Part shown: piece by piece, positions 10,930-21,569 of the stretch
Layout of the letters: each line of letters opens with the position of its first letter
Position numbering within the stretch: position 1 is the stretch's first letter
From: Salvia splendens
Lineage: Eukaryota; Streptophyta; Magnoliopsida; Lamiales; Lamiaceae
DNA: 64,000 nucleotides
Assembly (NCBI RefSeq): GCF_004379255.2
Contig: NW_024599423.1
Location: 1-64,000, forward strand
Direction of reading: 5' to 3'
Notes under the pieces: model-generated
Told to the model about the DNA's origin: nothing
Databases searched by the model: none
The model's input: only the letters and a program-made list of their open reading frames with translations
Position numbers and translations under genes: made by a program

Positions 10930-12596
10930 AGGGGTAATTCTTTTTTAGTTCTAGGGGGTTCTTCACATTCTATAACTGTACTAAACTTTTTTTAAATTCC
11001 GATTTTGGGAGAGACGCATGCCCCTCATGCGTCGTCGTTAAATGAAACGCATGACCGTGATGCGTTTTAGGCCCGCCAACTCTTTCCTCTTATCTATGGA
11101 AGCCTCGCACAAATAGTGATACAAGTACGACAAAGCCGCACTTTCTCAACTAATATTGTGCACCTCGTCCGGTTCCTCAAATGCATTCAACCACATAAAA
11201 TGAACCTTACACCCCGTCGTGTCAGGTAGAGTGAGTACTCCTAATAAGATTAGGGGCATGGATACGTGCCATTTGGATGTAGACATAAGTAGGTAGGTCA
11301 TCACCCAAAGGTATCCTCGTTTGATTGATCAGAGCGGTCATCAGTATACCGCCATGCTTTGTCTCTGATTGTGTATCGGGTATCCATCCCAACAAACCTC
11401 GGCACTTGCTGGGCCAATCGATATATCCGACATGATGATCACGGCCTGTGAAAGCACGACCGTCCGCCTCTTAAGCACCACAATGCTTGCACATCTTCTA
11501 AGGTGACTGTCGCCTCTCCAACCGGTAGATGGAAAGTGTGCGTCTCCGGCCTCCAACGCTCAACCAAAGCTGTGATAAGCTCATTGTCGACCTTCATCGA
11601 CTTCCCACATTCCATCACGCCTCGGAAACCAAACATATTAAGCCAATGTCTCACATCGGCATGAATATCCACATCCCATATCTTACTTCCATCCGACGAA
11701 CTTTGAAAATATGTGATGTGCCATCCGTCATTAGTTTATTTGATATGTGGTTTTTTTGAAGATATAGAACTGACGGATCTTCAGGTCCATATAACAATTG
11801 CCCTGTAGACTTGAAGTTGCCATCTAATCCTACAAGATATTCACAAAACAATAATTACAAACACACCCGTTTTCTCAATTTCAATCCCTCAATCTGTACT
11901 CAAACAAGCACCCGAACAATATCTATTTAGCATAATTCCTACAATAACCTTAATTTCACAAGCACTCTAACATTTCAAGGAATTTCACAAGCACTCTAAC
12001 ATTTGAATCCATAGCATAATTTCAAGTAATTTCACGAGCACTCTAACATTTCAAGGAATTTCATAAAAAACCCCATAGCATGAATTGATAATTAGTTACA
12101 CAAAGAATAATCACCCTAGAAGATGGTTTGGAGGAATTTCATCAAAAGCCCTAATTTACAAAATCACCTAAAACATAAACAAAAACGCCAATAACCAACA
12201 AAAAAGTGAGGAATGTTGAAGGATTGAAGAAAACTTACCGGAATAAAACGGAAAATTGGAAAAGTCGTCGGAATCGCCAAGAATCGCCGCTGCCTATTGC
12301 TCAGTCGTTCTGTGGTGTTCTGCGTTCTGCCTTGTGATTTAATTCAAAGAGAGATGCACGTGTTACATGCGTTTTACCCTAAGACGCATGTGCGTTATGC
12401 GTCGTTCAATTAAAATAAAAAAATTGAAAGACGCATTAAGGTCATACGTCTTACCCTAAAACACATCACGGTCATGCGTTTCATTTAACGACGACGCATG
12501 AGGGTCATGCGTCTCTCCCAAAGCCAGAATTTTAAAAAAGCCCAGTACACTTATGGAATGTAAAGAACACCCTAGAACTAAAAAAGAATTATCCCT
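10930..12596 (-). mobile_element. MULE-A: non-autonomous Mutator-like element with PMD relic
   Basis: The ends are inverted repeats beginning AGGGGTAATTC and ending GAATTATCCCT, with over 100 bp of similarity, including TTCTTTTTTAGTTCTAGG and runs of GACGCATG...CATGCGTC palindromes. A 9-bp duplication TCGAATACG flanks it (10921-10929 and 12597-12605). Just left of it (10881-10919) the duplicated site plus the first 28 bp of the end occur once more. The interior holds only a decayed minus-strand plant mobile domain, with no transposase. It interrupts NLR-1 after the codons for IEDVFE. Confidence 0.88.
11080..11851 (-). pseudogene. Plant mobile domain relic in MULE-A
   Basis: Minus-strand frames read GPEDPSVLYLQKNHIS (about 11790), DVRHWLNMFGFRGVMECG (about 11650), [20 protein letters not shown] and [15 protein letters not shown] (about 11580-11470). 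Further down there are scraps of the C-terminal half (VRFILCG, YHYLCEAS-like near 11110) with stops and frameshifts. It is the same domain as at 8865-9717 in MULE-B, with clear similarity around the WRPETHTFH block. It is too damaged to make a protein. Confidence 0.75.
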
Positions 12597-12605
12597 TCGA
12601 ATACG

Positions 12606-12799
12606 TCTTCAATTCTCGATACGACATCTCGGATTCGTGCATCGATGGCATCCATCAACATGCTGTTGCTGGTCTCTCGGTCTTTGAGAATTTGTTGCAG
12701 TGAATGCACTTTCGTGTATAAAGGAGTTGTGGTTTCTGGAGAAGAATATGCAAGGCGTTCCATGGTGTGCCTAAGAGAAATCACAGCAGCATAAGCCAT
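12606..12799 (-). pseudogene. NLR-1 segment: N-terminus
   Basis: Starting at the ATG 12799-12797 the minus strand encodes MAYAAVISLRHTMERL and continues through SLQQILKD to IRDVVSRIEDVFE. This is the usual N-terminal coiled-coil of R1-type NLRs. It ends exactly at the 9-bp duplication of MULE-A. The chain resumes on the other side of MULE-A as SYSQMK and then meets a TAG. Confidence 0.88.
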
Positions 12800-13220
12800 C
12801 TCTTCCTATACTTTGAGTTCTTCAAAATGCACAGCTTATGGAGTCCAGACTTGCTCACCTGCTATTCAATGATACTGCATAGGTCAATCTCTTCAGATTA
12901 TAATTATGCAAATATAGACTTTTTTTATATTATTAATGCATGTGTAAATAATTTTGAGCAGTGTGAGTGACCATGGAGTAGGAGTATATTATTTGGATCC
13001 AAGGCATGAGAGTGTTTGGGGGAATTCATATGAATTTTTAAAGATATGATTTTGAATTGGGAATAAAAAAATCAATTTTGTTGCTCATGAATCATGCCAT
13101 GTGTCCACTACATTGGCAGGGCAAAACCGAATCCATTTCAATAATTGTCAGTCATATTTGAAAAGCAAGGAAAGTGTGGAGTTCCAGTTTCAGGTTAGAT
13201 CTGAGATTGACAGACATGAA

Positions 13221-15460
13221 ATGGCTTTGGATGCATTCATATCACTCGAGCTCACCATCGACGACCTCATAAACAATCCTTTTCTAGTGTGTCGCTTGCT
13301 CCACCAACTCATCAAATTTTGGAATTCGCATACCACCAACTCCACTCCTCTCAGCAAATCGCCAGAAAATTGCTCTTGCGCACCACCACCAGTTTGGATC
13401 TCCAAATCAAAGTCGCAGTATCCACATTACTACACACAATTAGATCATTGAAGCAGAAGCACGCGCCATCTGAAGCAGCGTGCGCTACATCGAATTCTCC
13501 GCAGAGGAGGTGAAACATCTCACCCAAGATATTCACTCCTTTGCAAAGTTATTTAACACATTGCACGCCGCCGCCGACGTCAAAGAGAAGAAGATGATGT
13601 TTCATCGAATATCGTTTTTTCTGAGCGCAAATCGAAGATGATTGGTTTCTTCGACCATTACAAACAACTCAAATACCATCTCACTAGTTCAGCATCTCAC
13701 ATGTCACCCATAGTTTTGGTCCTCGTTGGATGGCAGGCATCGGTAAGACAACACTTGCTGCACAAGTTTTCGAAGATTCAGATATCGTGAAACACTACGA
13801 TCTTCGCGTGTGGGTGAACATTGGGGAAAATGTCAACTGAAAGAGATCCCCGCGGCGCATTCTAGCTAAGCTGAATCCCGATCTAAGCGATCGATTCCTC
13901 TCGGAAGGTGAGGATCACGAAATTGCTCGGTGCCTGCGTGAGAATTTGAAGGGCAAGAGATATCTCTTTGTTGTAGATGATGTATGGAACAAATACACGG
14001 CGTGTCACTTCAAATGGTGGAGCAAATACAAAATATTTGAATCGGAGCCTTTTCCATACGAGGGAATGGAAGTCGAGTGTTGCTCACAACCAGGCTGCAG
14101 CAAGCAGATGAACACGATGGTAAATTTCCTGATTATGTCTCGAAATTGCCTTCTTGGATAAGGAGGAAGCTGGGAGCTTCTGCGTGAGAACGTGTTTGGT
14201 GAAGAGCTGTGCACTTATCAATTTGAGAGAGCTGGAGGAAGATTGCGGAGAATTGTGAAGGTCTTCCTCTTATGATTGTTGAGGTTGCAGAGCTCTTGTT
14301 TTCGAAGGAGAGGACGTTGCACTATTGGAACGAAGTTGCAGCAAAGAAAAATCACCAGCTTTTCATGGATGCTTATGATGGAATATCAAAGGTACTGTAT
14401 TCAAGCTATGAGAATTTGACTGAGTTGCTAAAACTATGTTTTCTGTATATGGGAGTTTTTCCTCAAAATTATGAGATTCCTCGAACTAAGCTGATCAATA
14501 TGTGGAGTGTAGATGGATTTCTTGAAGGAAATGCACATGAATTCCATCTTTAGTGCAATAGAATGTTTAAATGAGCTTGTTGCAAATAACGTGGTCATGA
14601 TATATCAAAGCAGTCTGTCTCCGGATTCAATTGGTGAAGAGCAAATAAAAACTTGTGGCCTTCATTCTTCGTTGTGGCACTTGAGTAACAGAGAAGGTAG
14701 GGAGACGAAATTCTGTCGCGTCTTAAACGGTCTTGGTGACGGTGTAGGAGGAGATATAGAGGGGCAGAGTAGATTGTCCTTCCACAACAATGTTTTGTTT
14801 GGCATCAAAGATGTATGTGAGTCAGTGGAAGTTCGTTGTGCATCAACTGCGCGTTCTCTTCTTTGTTATGGTCCTTATCAACAATATCCAGTTCCCATAT
14901 GCTCTGGTTTGAAGTTGCTGAGAGAGTTGGATGCTCTTACAATCCGTTTCTATGAGTTCCCATTGGAGGTTTTAGAATTTGGTGAGCTGAGGTACCTAGC
15001 CCTCACTTTGAGTGGAGAACTCCTGCTTCCATATCCCGACTCACAAACCTTGAGTTCTTGATTGTGGGTCGCCATTTGAGCATCAAATCGTGCAGGGGGT
15101 TGTCGTATTTGCCAGTGGAGATATGGAACATGAAGGAGATGAAGCATATTAATGTCATGGATAGTGACTACCCAATCCTTGTGGGGCTTCATTGGAAGTT
15201 TACTCACACTTTCAAATGTGAGTGTCATAGCTGTACTGAGGAAGTTTTTAGTGCAGTTCCAAGTTGGAGAAACTCGGGATTCGAATTGAATTAGCATATG
15301 ATGATGATGTTAAACTCTTGAGCTCCCTTGACCGAGTTTCCATTCTCAAAGAACTGAGATCGCTCAAATGTGTGATAGTGAGTTCTGAGATAGTGCCTCC
15401 TCCGGCTGCTCCATTTCCAAAATTCCCATCATATTTGACGAAGCTGAGTTTGAGCGGGCT
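13221..15460 (+). pseudogene. NLR-2: R1-type NB-LRR relic
   Basis: The ATG at 13221 begins MALDAFISLELTIDDL, the R1-type N-terminus, in head-to-head orientation to NLR-1. Further parts are a coiled-coil continuation in a second frame (13289-13513) and the P-loop at about 13728-13765 with one G missing, as in NLR-1. Kinase-2 (YLFVVDDVWNKY, about 13965), GLPL (about 14265) and RNBS-D (CFLYMGVFPQNYEI, about 14440) follow. A long stretch near-parallel to NLR-4 includes TCGLHSSLWHLSN (about 14650), LSFHNN and SLLCYGPYQQYPVPICSG. The reading ends within the LRR at LSLSGL (about 15460), where NLR-4 continues for about 110 residues more. There are frameshifts about every 200-300 bp. Confidence 0.9.
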
Positions 15461-16658
15461 GTATAATTCATTTCTTGCACTCATATAACACTATTTCCAA
15501 CTGTTTATTTAAACTTAACCTATTAATTTTAATTTAAATATCACATCAAATGGTAATATTATTCTAATCATTTACACCAAAATCAAAATTTAAAAAATAT
15601 GCTCATTTGTTATATTACTATATAAGTATGAAAAATTGATTTGGAGCTATTTTCCTACTCTATTTTGTCTGTTTTGGGGCAGAATAGATTGCTGTTTAAA
15701 TTTGTGCATTTTTTTTATAACGGAGGGAGTATCCTTTAACATTCAAAGAAGCACATAAAGAATGAAGGTTTGGGTAGAATAAAAAAAATGGTTTATTCAA
15801 AGAAGAAAATTTGGGTAGAATTAAAAAAATGGTTTACTGAATAGAGAGAGTATTTTGTTTCAAATTAAAGGCCCACTACCTACAACATAGGTAAATAGGA
15901 GTTTGCCATGGACCACTAATGTTCATTGAGATGCCCTCAATGAACTCACGTGATATAATTCGTGCAATAATTGAGTTTAAGATGTGGACGCTGGACTATT
16001 GGATAAAAACGTTGAGAAACATTTTGAATTTATAAAATATGTCAATCTGATATATCTGCAATAGTTTGGGTAATAAGAAGTTACTACTCCTACGACTACC
16101 TTGTATGTGGTGACACGTTACATAATCTATCACATGTGAAGCCACTGAGTTTGACTCAAAATTAACATGTGATAGTGAAATTGAGATTCAATACCAACAC
16201 AAATTGTAGCTCTACTAGCCTACCTAATTCTAAGTGATTGCAAGCCGTCTCTTGTCACATATTATAGTTTATTAATTCGTAGTTCAGTTTACTCTATAAG
16301 TAATAGCTCAATCTTTTTTTTTATTTTTCATCCTATACTAATTCTAGAACAATCTTCTACAAATTACACTGAATTTTAGAACAAATTTTTACTGTTTGCC
16401 GAACATACCAAAACTCCACATTTATATAATCTTGTCCACCTTAGATTAAACCCTAACAATTATTTTTTGGATTATTATTCAAAAAGACCTTACAATAATA
16501 GTATACTTTAGTTGATAAAACATTGTATCATATTTCCAAATTCTTTTGTGACAATCTATGTATTAGATAAGTTTGCACCACCCAACAAAATCACACGTTT
16601 TAAATATTTTTAGAAATAGTCCTAATACATTCACTGAATTTTTCTCAATAAAATAGAT
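15461..16658. other. Intergenic with a possible Stowaway-type MITE end
   Basis: AT-rich sequence without coding signal. ACGGAGGGAGTA at about 15720-15731 is the typical right end of a Stowaway MITE followed by its TA; a matching left end was not found, so a truncated copy may have replaced the 3' end of NLR-2. Confidence 0.4.
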
Positions 16659-16667
16659 GATTACATA

Positions 16668-17444
16668 TAGGGGTTGGATTGGTACGGTATACCGTACTGG
16701 AGAGTCATACCGCATACCATACCGAATGTAGCGGTATGACAAAATTTCATACCTATACCTTACCGAATTTTCGGTATACCCTTAACCGAATTTATTGTAT
16801 ACGGTATACCGAAAATTCGGTATGATAATTTTCAATACATTATTGCATATACCGTACATATTACTTATACCGTACTATTACGGTATACCGAAATACAATA
16901 CGACATACTGTAATAACCATTATACCTGTTAAAAAAAATATTATAATTTTATATCCAAAATATATAAAATAACATTTCCATGTGTTCAACTATTTGAAAA
17001 AAATTCCAAAACAATAAAACAAATCCAAATCCAAAACAGCCAAACCTATACCCAAAATTTTAAAATAAATTTCAAGTGATCAACACTATCTTGATTTATG
17101 TTTGCATCTACAAAATAAAAAAAATAATTATCATACATTAATAAGACAAAGAAACACAATAAATTAACGTAACACAACAACACTTACTTTTTTCAAATTT
17201 CGCCAATTTCTTTATATAACACAAGATCATCATCAGTTGGATCATAGTATAAGCTCAACTTATCTCCTTTGAGCCAATCATTCGTGCACATGTACGTATA
17301 TACCGAAGATTCGATATACCGCGGTATAGGATATTTGATACCGTTACCGTGCCAAAACTACAGTATACCGAAAACCGGTATTTTTGGTATTTTTTCGATA
17401 TGATAAGTCCGGTATTTCGGTATAATCGTAATTTTTGCCACCCT
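16668..17444. mobile_element. hAT-type MITE with GGTATACC palindromes
   Basis: An 8- to 9-bp direct repeat GATTACAT(A) at 16659-16667 and 17445-17453 flanks about 777 bp whose ends begin AGGGGTTGG and end GCCACCCT, compatible with hAT ends (8-bp duplications). The interior is non-coding, AT-rich and crowded with CGGTATACCG and ATACCGAAAATTCGGTAT palindromes. Confidence 0.75.
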
Positions 17445-17602
17445 GATTACATATTAGTCTTTATAAAAATATGAGCATTAAAGCATTTTACTTCTTCATA
17501 CTCATGCATTCAATTATTGGATACAATACAGGGAGATATTCAATAATTTTCTATAAGTGCAGCAGTCTATTACTCCATCTCCCTCCACAACCAACAATAG
17601 CA

Positions 17603-19234
17603 ATGACTCTCCTCTTCTCCATAGCTCTCCCCATAATCTTGATCTACTATTTTTTCTACAAAAAACCAACAAACCAAATCTCCCACCATTGGTCCCAGGC
17701 CTCCCCTTGATCGGAAACCTCCACCAGCTCTCCGAGGCGCCGCTCCCACACATCTACCTCTCCCAACTCTCCAACCTCCACGGCCCCTCCCTCCGCCTAA
17801 ACCTCGGCTCAAAACCGGTCATCGTAGTCTCCTCTCGCAAAGCTAGCGGAGGAGGTCCTGAAACACCAAGACTCCGCTTCTGCAGTCGGCCCAAGCTCGT
17901 GGCGCAGCGCCGCCTCTCCTACAACGCTGCCGACATTGCCTTCGCCCCCTACGGCCCTCACTGGAGAGAGCTGAGGAGGATCGCGGCCACGCACCTCCTC
18001 AGCCCTCCCAAGGTCAAGTCCTTCCGAGCCGTTCGCGAAGACGAGGTGGCGCGCATGATCTCCACATCGCGCGCTCTTCTTCGCCGGTCAACCTGAGCGA
18101 GGCGGCGATGGGGCTCACCACCACGCTGATTTGCAGGATCGGCTTCGGAAGGGTTACGAGGACCAAGGGTCTGAGCTGCGGCGGTTCCAGGAGCTGCTGA
18201 AGGAGCTCCCGGCAGCTGCTCACGGCGTTTTTTGTGTCAGATTATTTTCCGGCGCTGAGTTGGGTGGATAGAGCCACTGGATTGATGAAGCGGCTTGATA
18301 GCGCGTTTGAGAAGCTCGATTCGTTCTACCAAGAGCTCATCGATGAGCATCTCCGGGGCGAAGGTGTGGACGACGACGACGAGGATATTCTTGGCATGCA
18401 AATAACGCTCGAACTCAACTCGGACAAACCTACTAATTGGGATCGGGTTAAGGCATTGTTGATGGTAAAATATCAAAATTATGATATAATTAATTATTTT
18501 AAAGTAAAATTTTCACTTCGCACAAAAATATATCAGTTGATAACTAATATAGTACTATGATTTGTGCCACCAACGGATAGAATTTGAGCAAATTTTGTGA
18601 TTTTCTGACAATTTACCTTTTTATTTAATACAGAACTTATTTCTGGGTGGAACAGACTCAACTGCTGCCTCAATAGTTTGGATCATGACGGCGTTGATGA
18701 AGGCGCCACACATCATGAAAAGGTGCAAACAGAATCAGAAACGTGGTGGGAAACAATAGAAAAGTAGACGAAGATGATCTGCCAAAGCTTCCCTATCTAA
18801 AAGCAGTCATGAACGAGACGTTCCGGTTTACACTCCGCTTCCGATGCTTGCACCAAGAGAAACCACTAAAAAATGTGTGCTAGATGGCTACGAGATTCAG
18901 CCCAAAACTACCGTTATGTGAACGTGTGGGCGATTGCAAGAGATCCCGAATATTGGAAAACTAGCCCGGAAGAATTCTTGGCCGGAGAGGTTCTATGGTA
19001 GTGAGATGGACGCCAAAGGCAAATTTCGGGTTGATCCCTTTTGGATCGGGCCGGAGAATCTGCCCCGGGATGTTCATGGGACTTGCTAACGTGGAGCTTC
19101 CGGTTGCGAATTTGCTCTTCTCTTTTGATTGGGAAGTGCCTCAAGGAAGTGAAGTTGATACTGATGTTTTGCCTGGACTTATTATGCATAAGAAGAATCC
19201 ACTTCTCCTCATGCCTAAATTGTATCGAAGTTAG
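17603..19234 (+). pseudogene. CYP71-like cytochrome P450 pseudogene
   Basis: Cytochromes P450 of the CYP71 clan are membrane-bound monooxygenases of secondary metabolism. ATG 17603 begins a hydrophobic anchor (MTLLFSIALPIILIYYFFY). It is followed in other frames by the proline hinge LPPLVPGLPLIGNLHQL (about 17680), WRELRRIAATHLLSPPKVKS (about 17960) and the I-helix LGGTDSTAAS (about 18640). An ETFR ExxR motif (about 18815) and the haem loop FGSGRRICPGMFMG (about 19040) come next, with the stop at 19232-19234. One intron at 18463-18633 (GT-AG) sits at the usual CYP71 place before the I-helix. Frameshifts near 17680, 17845-17900, 18060, 18150, 18750 and 18850-19000 break the frame. Substrate unknown. 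Confidence 0.88.
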
Positions 19235-20609
19235 ATAAGTAGTCATGATCACTTGTTGCTAAATAAATGCTGGCTTTTTTGGGCCAATTGCATGTATATA
19301 TAGAATTCAGATTAATGGATTCTAGAATTTGGGCTTTTGTAATAACACTTCAATTATACACTTGCATAATAAATACACTATATATACAACACATTCAGAT
19401 TCATGTTTATCAACCAAATATGCTCATTCAATCATGAAACAGACTAAACAGTATATAAGCATTGACATCAACTGAACACCACAACATATATATCAAGTGG
19501 TGTAGCCGCCCATCCTAATCATATCTATTGTTATGGCCATTATTTGCGCCATGGCAATTCATATACCAAAATATATAAATCATGAAAATGAAATAGAAAC
19601 ATAAGGCAGTAATTGAATGAAACTATATATGGATTTGGCAGATAATATTTAATTTGCGCCATGTGTGGTATGTGTAGATTCATTATAATAAAAAATCAAC
19701 ACTTTATAAAGTCTTTATTGTTAGTATCAACTGAAATTAGGGGACACAATAGAAGCGTATTTAAAAAAACAAAAGATTAAGATAAATTTGTCTTCAATTT
19801 CAGGAACACTTTCTTTTACATCCAAAATTATGATTATATTTAAAATTTTCCACATGTGGTATGTGTAGATTCATTATAATGTTTGCATCCAACATATATT
19901 TATTCTTGGGAATGCATAATTTTCTATGTCTGAACATGTGAACAAAATATTATATATTTCAAAATAAAAATAAAATTCAATAGTAAACGCTATTTGCTCA
20001 CTAAAAATATGACACGTAAAAAGAGGATATAAACAAGCTATTTCTTAGGGACCTCAGTATCAAGCGCAATATGTACTCACATATGACGTTGTAATATATA
20101 TATTGTCAAAATAGCTTGAGGCCAATGCGAGAGTTTTGGCTTAACTTATTATAAATATCTTATAAAAGCAGAAAATTTTAGTTAGGTTTTATAAAGAGAT
20201 GAAAGGAAAAGCAAGAGAGGTTATAAAAAATATCCCTAATTTGTTAAAATAATAGGATTATTTTATGCATCTATCGTTCTATGAAATAATTATAAGATGA
20301 CATCGGATTGATGAACTTCTTTATCAGAAATTTATGAGATGTGGGAGGCTTATTCTCTACTCCTTAATTATTAAAAAATGTAGATGCTGTTTAAAGAGCT
20401 TTTATACGACGTCGTTCCATGTGTGGTAAACTCAAATGGAGCTACTCTACAAATGTATGACATATGATTTTATATTCAGTACTTCGTATTAATTGAAAGT
20501 CAACAAAAAATGGCATATGCTAGTATTTTTAAATGAGTCATTATTGTATAGGACTTATTTGTAGATGAAAAGGAGAAAGGCGAAAACAAAACGGCGTGAA
20601 AAAGTGTTG
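19235..20609. other. Intergenic, AT-rich
   Basis: No gene seen. A direct repeat (GTGGTATGTGTAGATTCATT, at about 19665 and 19857) separated by about 190 bp may mark a small decayed insertion. Confidence 0.4.
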
Positions 20610-21210
20610 TGGATGATCCGCGAATTATTTGATGATGATAAATGCTCGTAAAAATAAATCACGACACAGAGATTTAACGTGGTTCGATTTACTGAGGTAA
20701 ATCTACGTCCACGGGGGAGAAGGGGGCAGGTTTGTATTGCTTGATCTGCCAAATACAGCTTACAACACAGACTTGCTATATGATTGTTTCTCTAGAGAGA
20801 TTCTAACCTCTTCTATCAGATCTAAGTTCTATTTATATAATGAACTCAGATCATGGCTTGCGTCACCACCCTAAGTCGTGGATGTCGTGTAGGTTATGGC
20901 CTAAGATCGTGGGTGAAGCGTAGGTCATGGCCTACGATCGTGGCCTGAACTGACATCACGTGGTAGTGGGTGTGTGGACATCCGGTATGGGTCCACTAAC
21001 TCCTTGTTCGGTCGAATACCGAGACCGAACTGCTTTGGTTGCCGATCTGAGAGTAGAGCTTGATGCCGACCTGAGAGCAGAGCTTGATTGGTTGGCTTTT
21101 ACCGAGCTGTAGGCTGAGGCCGAACTCTTTGGTAATGCCGAACTGAACTCTTGGGCTTTGGGCTGGCCGAGCTGTCACTGCTATGGGCTTGTTTAGTACG
21201 TACCCCATCA
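20610..21210 (-). repeat. 3' LTR of the Gypsy element
   Basis: About 601 bp, nearly identical to 30844-31447. All differences seen are one- or two-base insertions or deletions, with no clear substitution. It ends in CCCATCA, inverted to the TGATG start of the other copy. A TATA-like TATAAATAG lies on the sense strand at about 20840-20830. Confidence 0.92.
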
Positions 21211-21569
21211 CTACCCCCCCCGAAAAGCGAAAGTGATTCATTTCGGCGAAGCGAGTCACTTCGGCATTCTGGAAAAGGGTACGGAAGGGGAGGCTGAAGT
21301 CAGGGGGACGTGCCCTGCGCGTGACTGCATTAAATGCGGCATTAAATGCGACAGTAAAATCCGGCCGTTGAATCCTGAAAAGGTGGGATATGAAACGGTG
21401 CGATGATTTGAAAATCTTTTCCAAATCTGATAAATACCGTCTTTCTTCATCATTTTGAACACCTTTGCTATTGGCTTCTTCTGCACTCTCTATCTTCTGC
21501 GTGAAAAATTTCCTTCCGCTTTCAAAAATTTCTTCAGACTACTACCTTCACCTTCAAAAGTAAGAAAAA

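Larger units (their letters stand above)
1311..12799 (-). pseudogene. NLR-1: R1-type NB-LRR resistance gene relic, interrupted by three transposons
   Basis: NLR proteins are intracellular immune receptors: an N-terminal coiled-coil, an NB-ARC nucleotide switch and leucine-rich repeats (LRR). Reading the minus strand from the ATG at 12799-12797 and skipping three inserted elements gives an R1-type NLR in order. These are the N-terminus (12799-12606), a short piece (10880-10851), the coiled-coil end plus P-loop and kinase-2 region (4634-4093), then RNBS-B, GLPL, the CFLYMGVF block and the last LRR (2284-1311). Each gap is filled exactly by one transposon with a target-site duplication: 10930-12596, 4645-10840 and 2288-4089. 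The gene also has frameshifts, a premature TAG, a one-base loss in the P-loop and a deletion of most LRRs, so it cannot make a receptor. NLR-2 lies divergently about 420 bp away. Family assignment is firm; the dating order of the insertions is not known. Confidence 0.9.
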
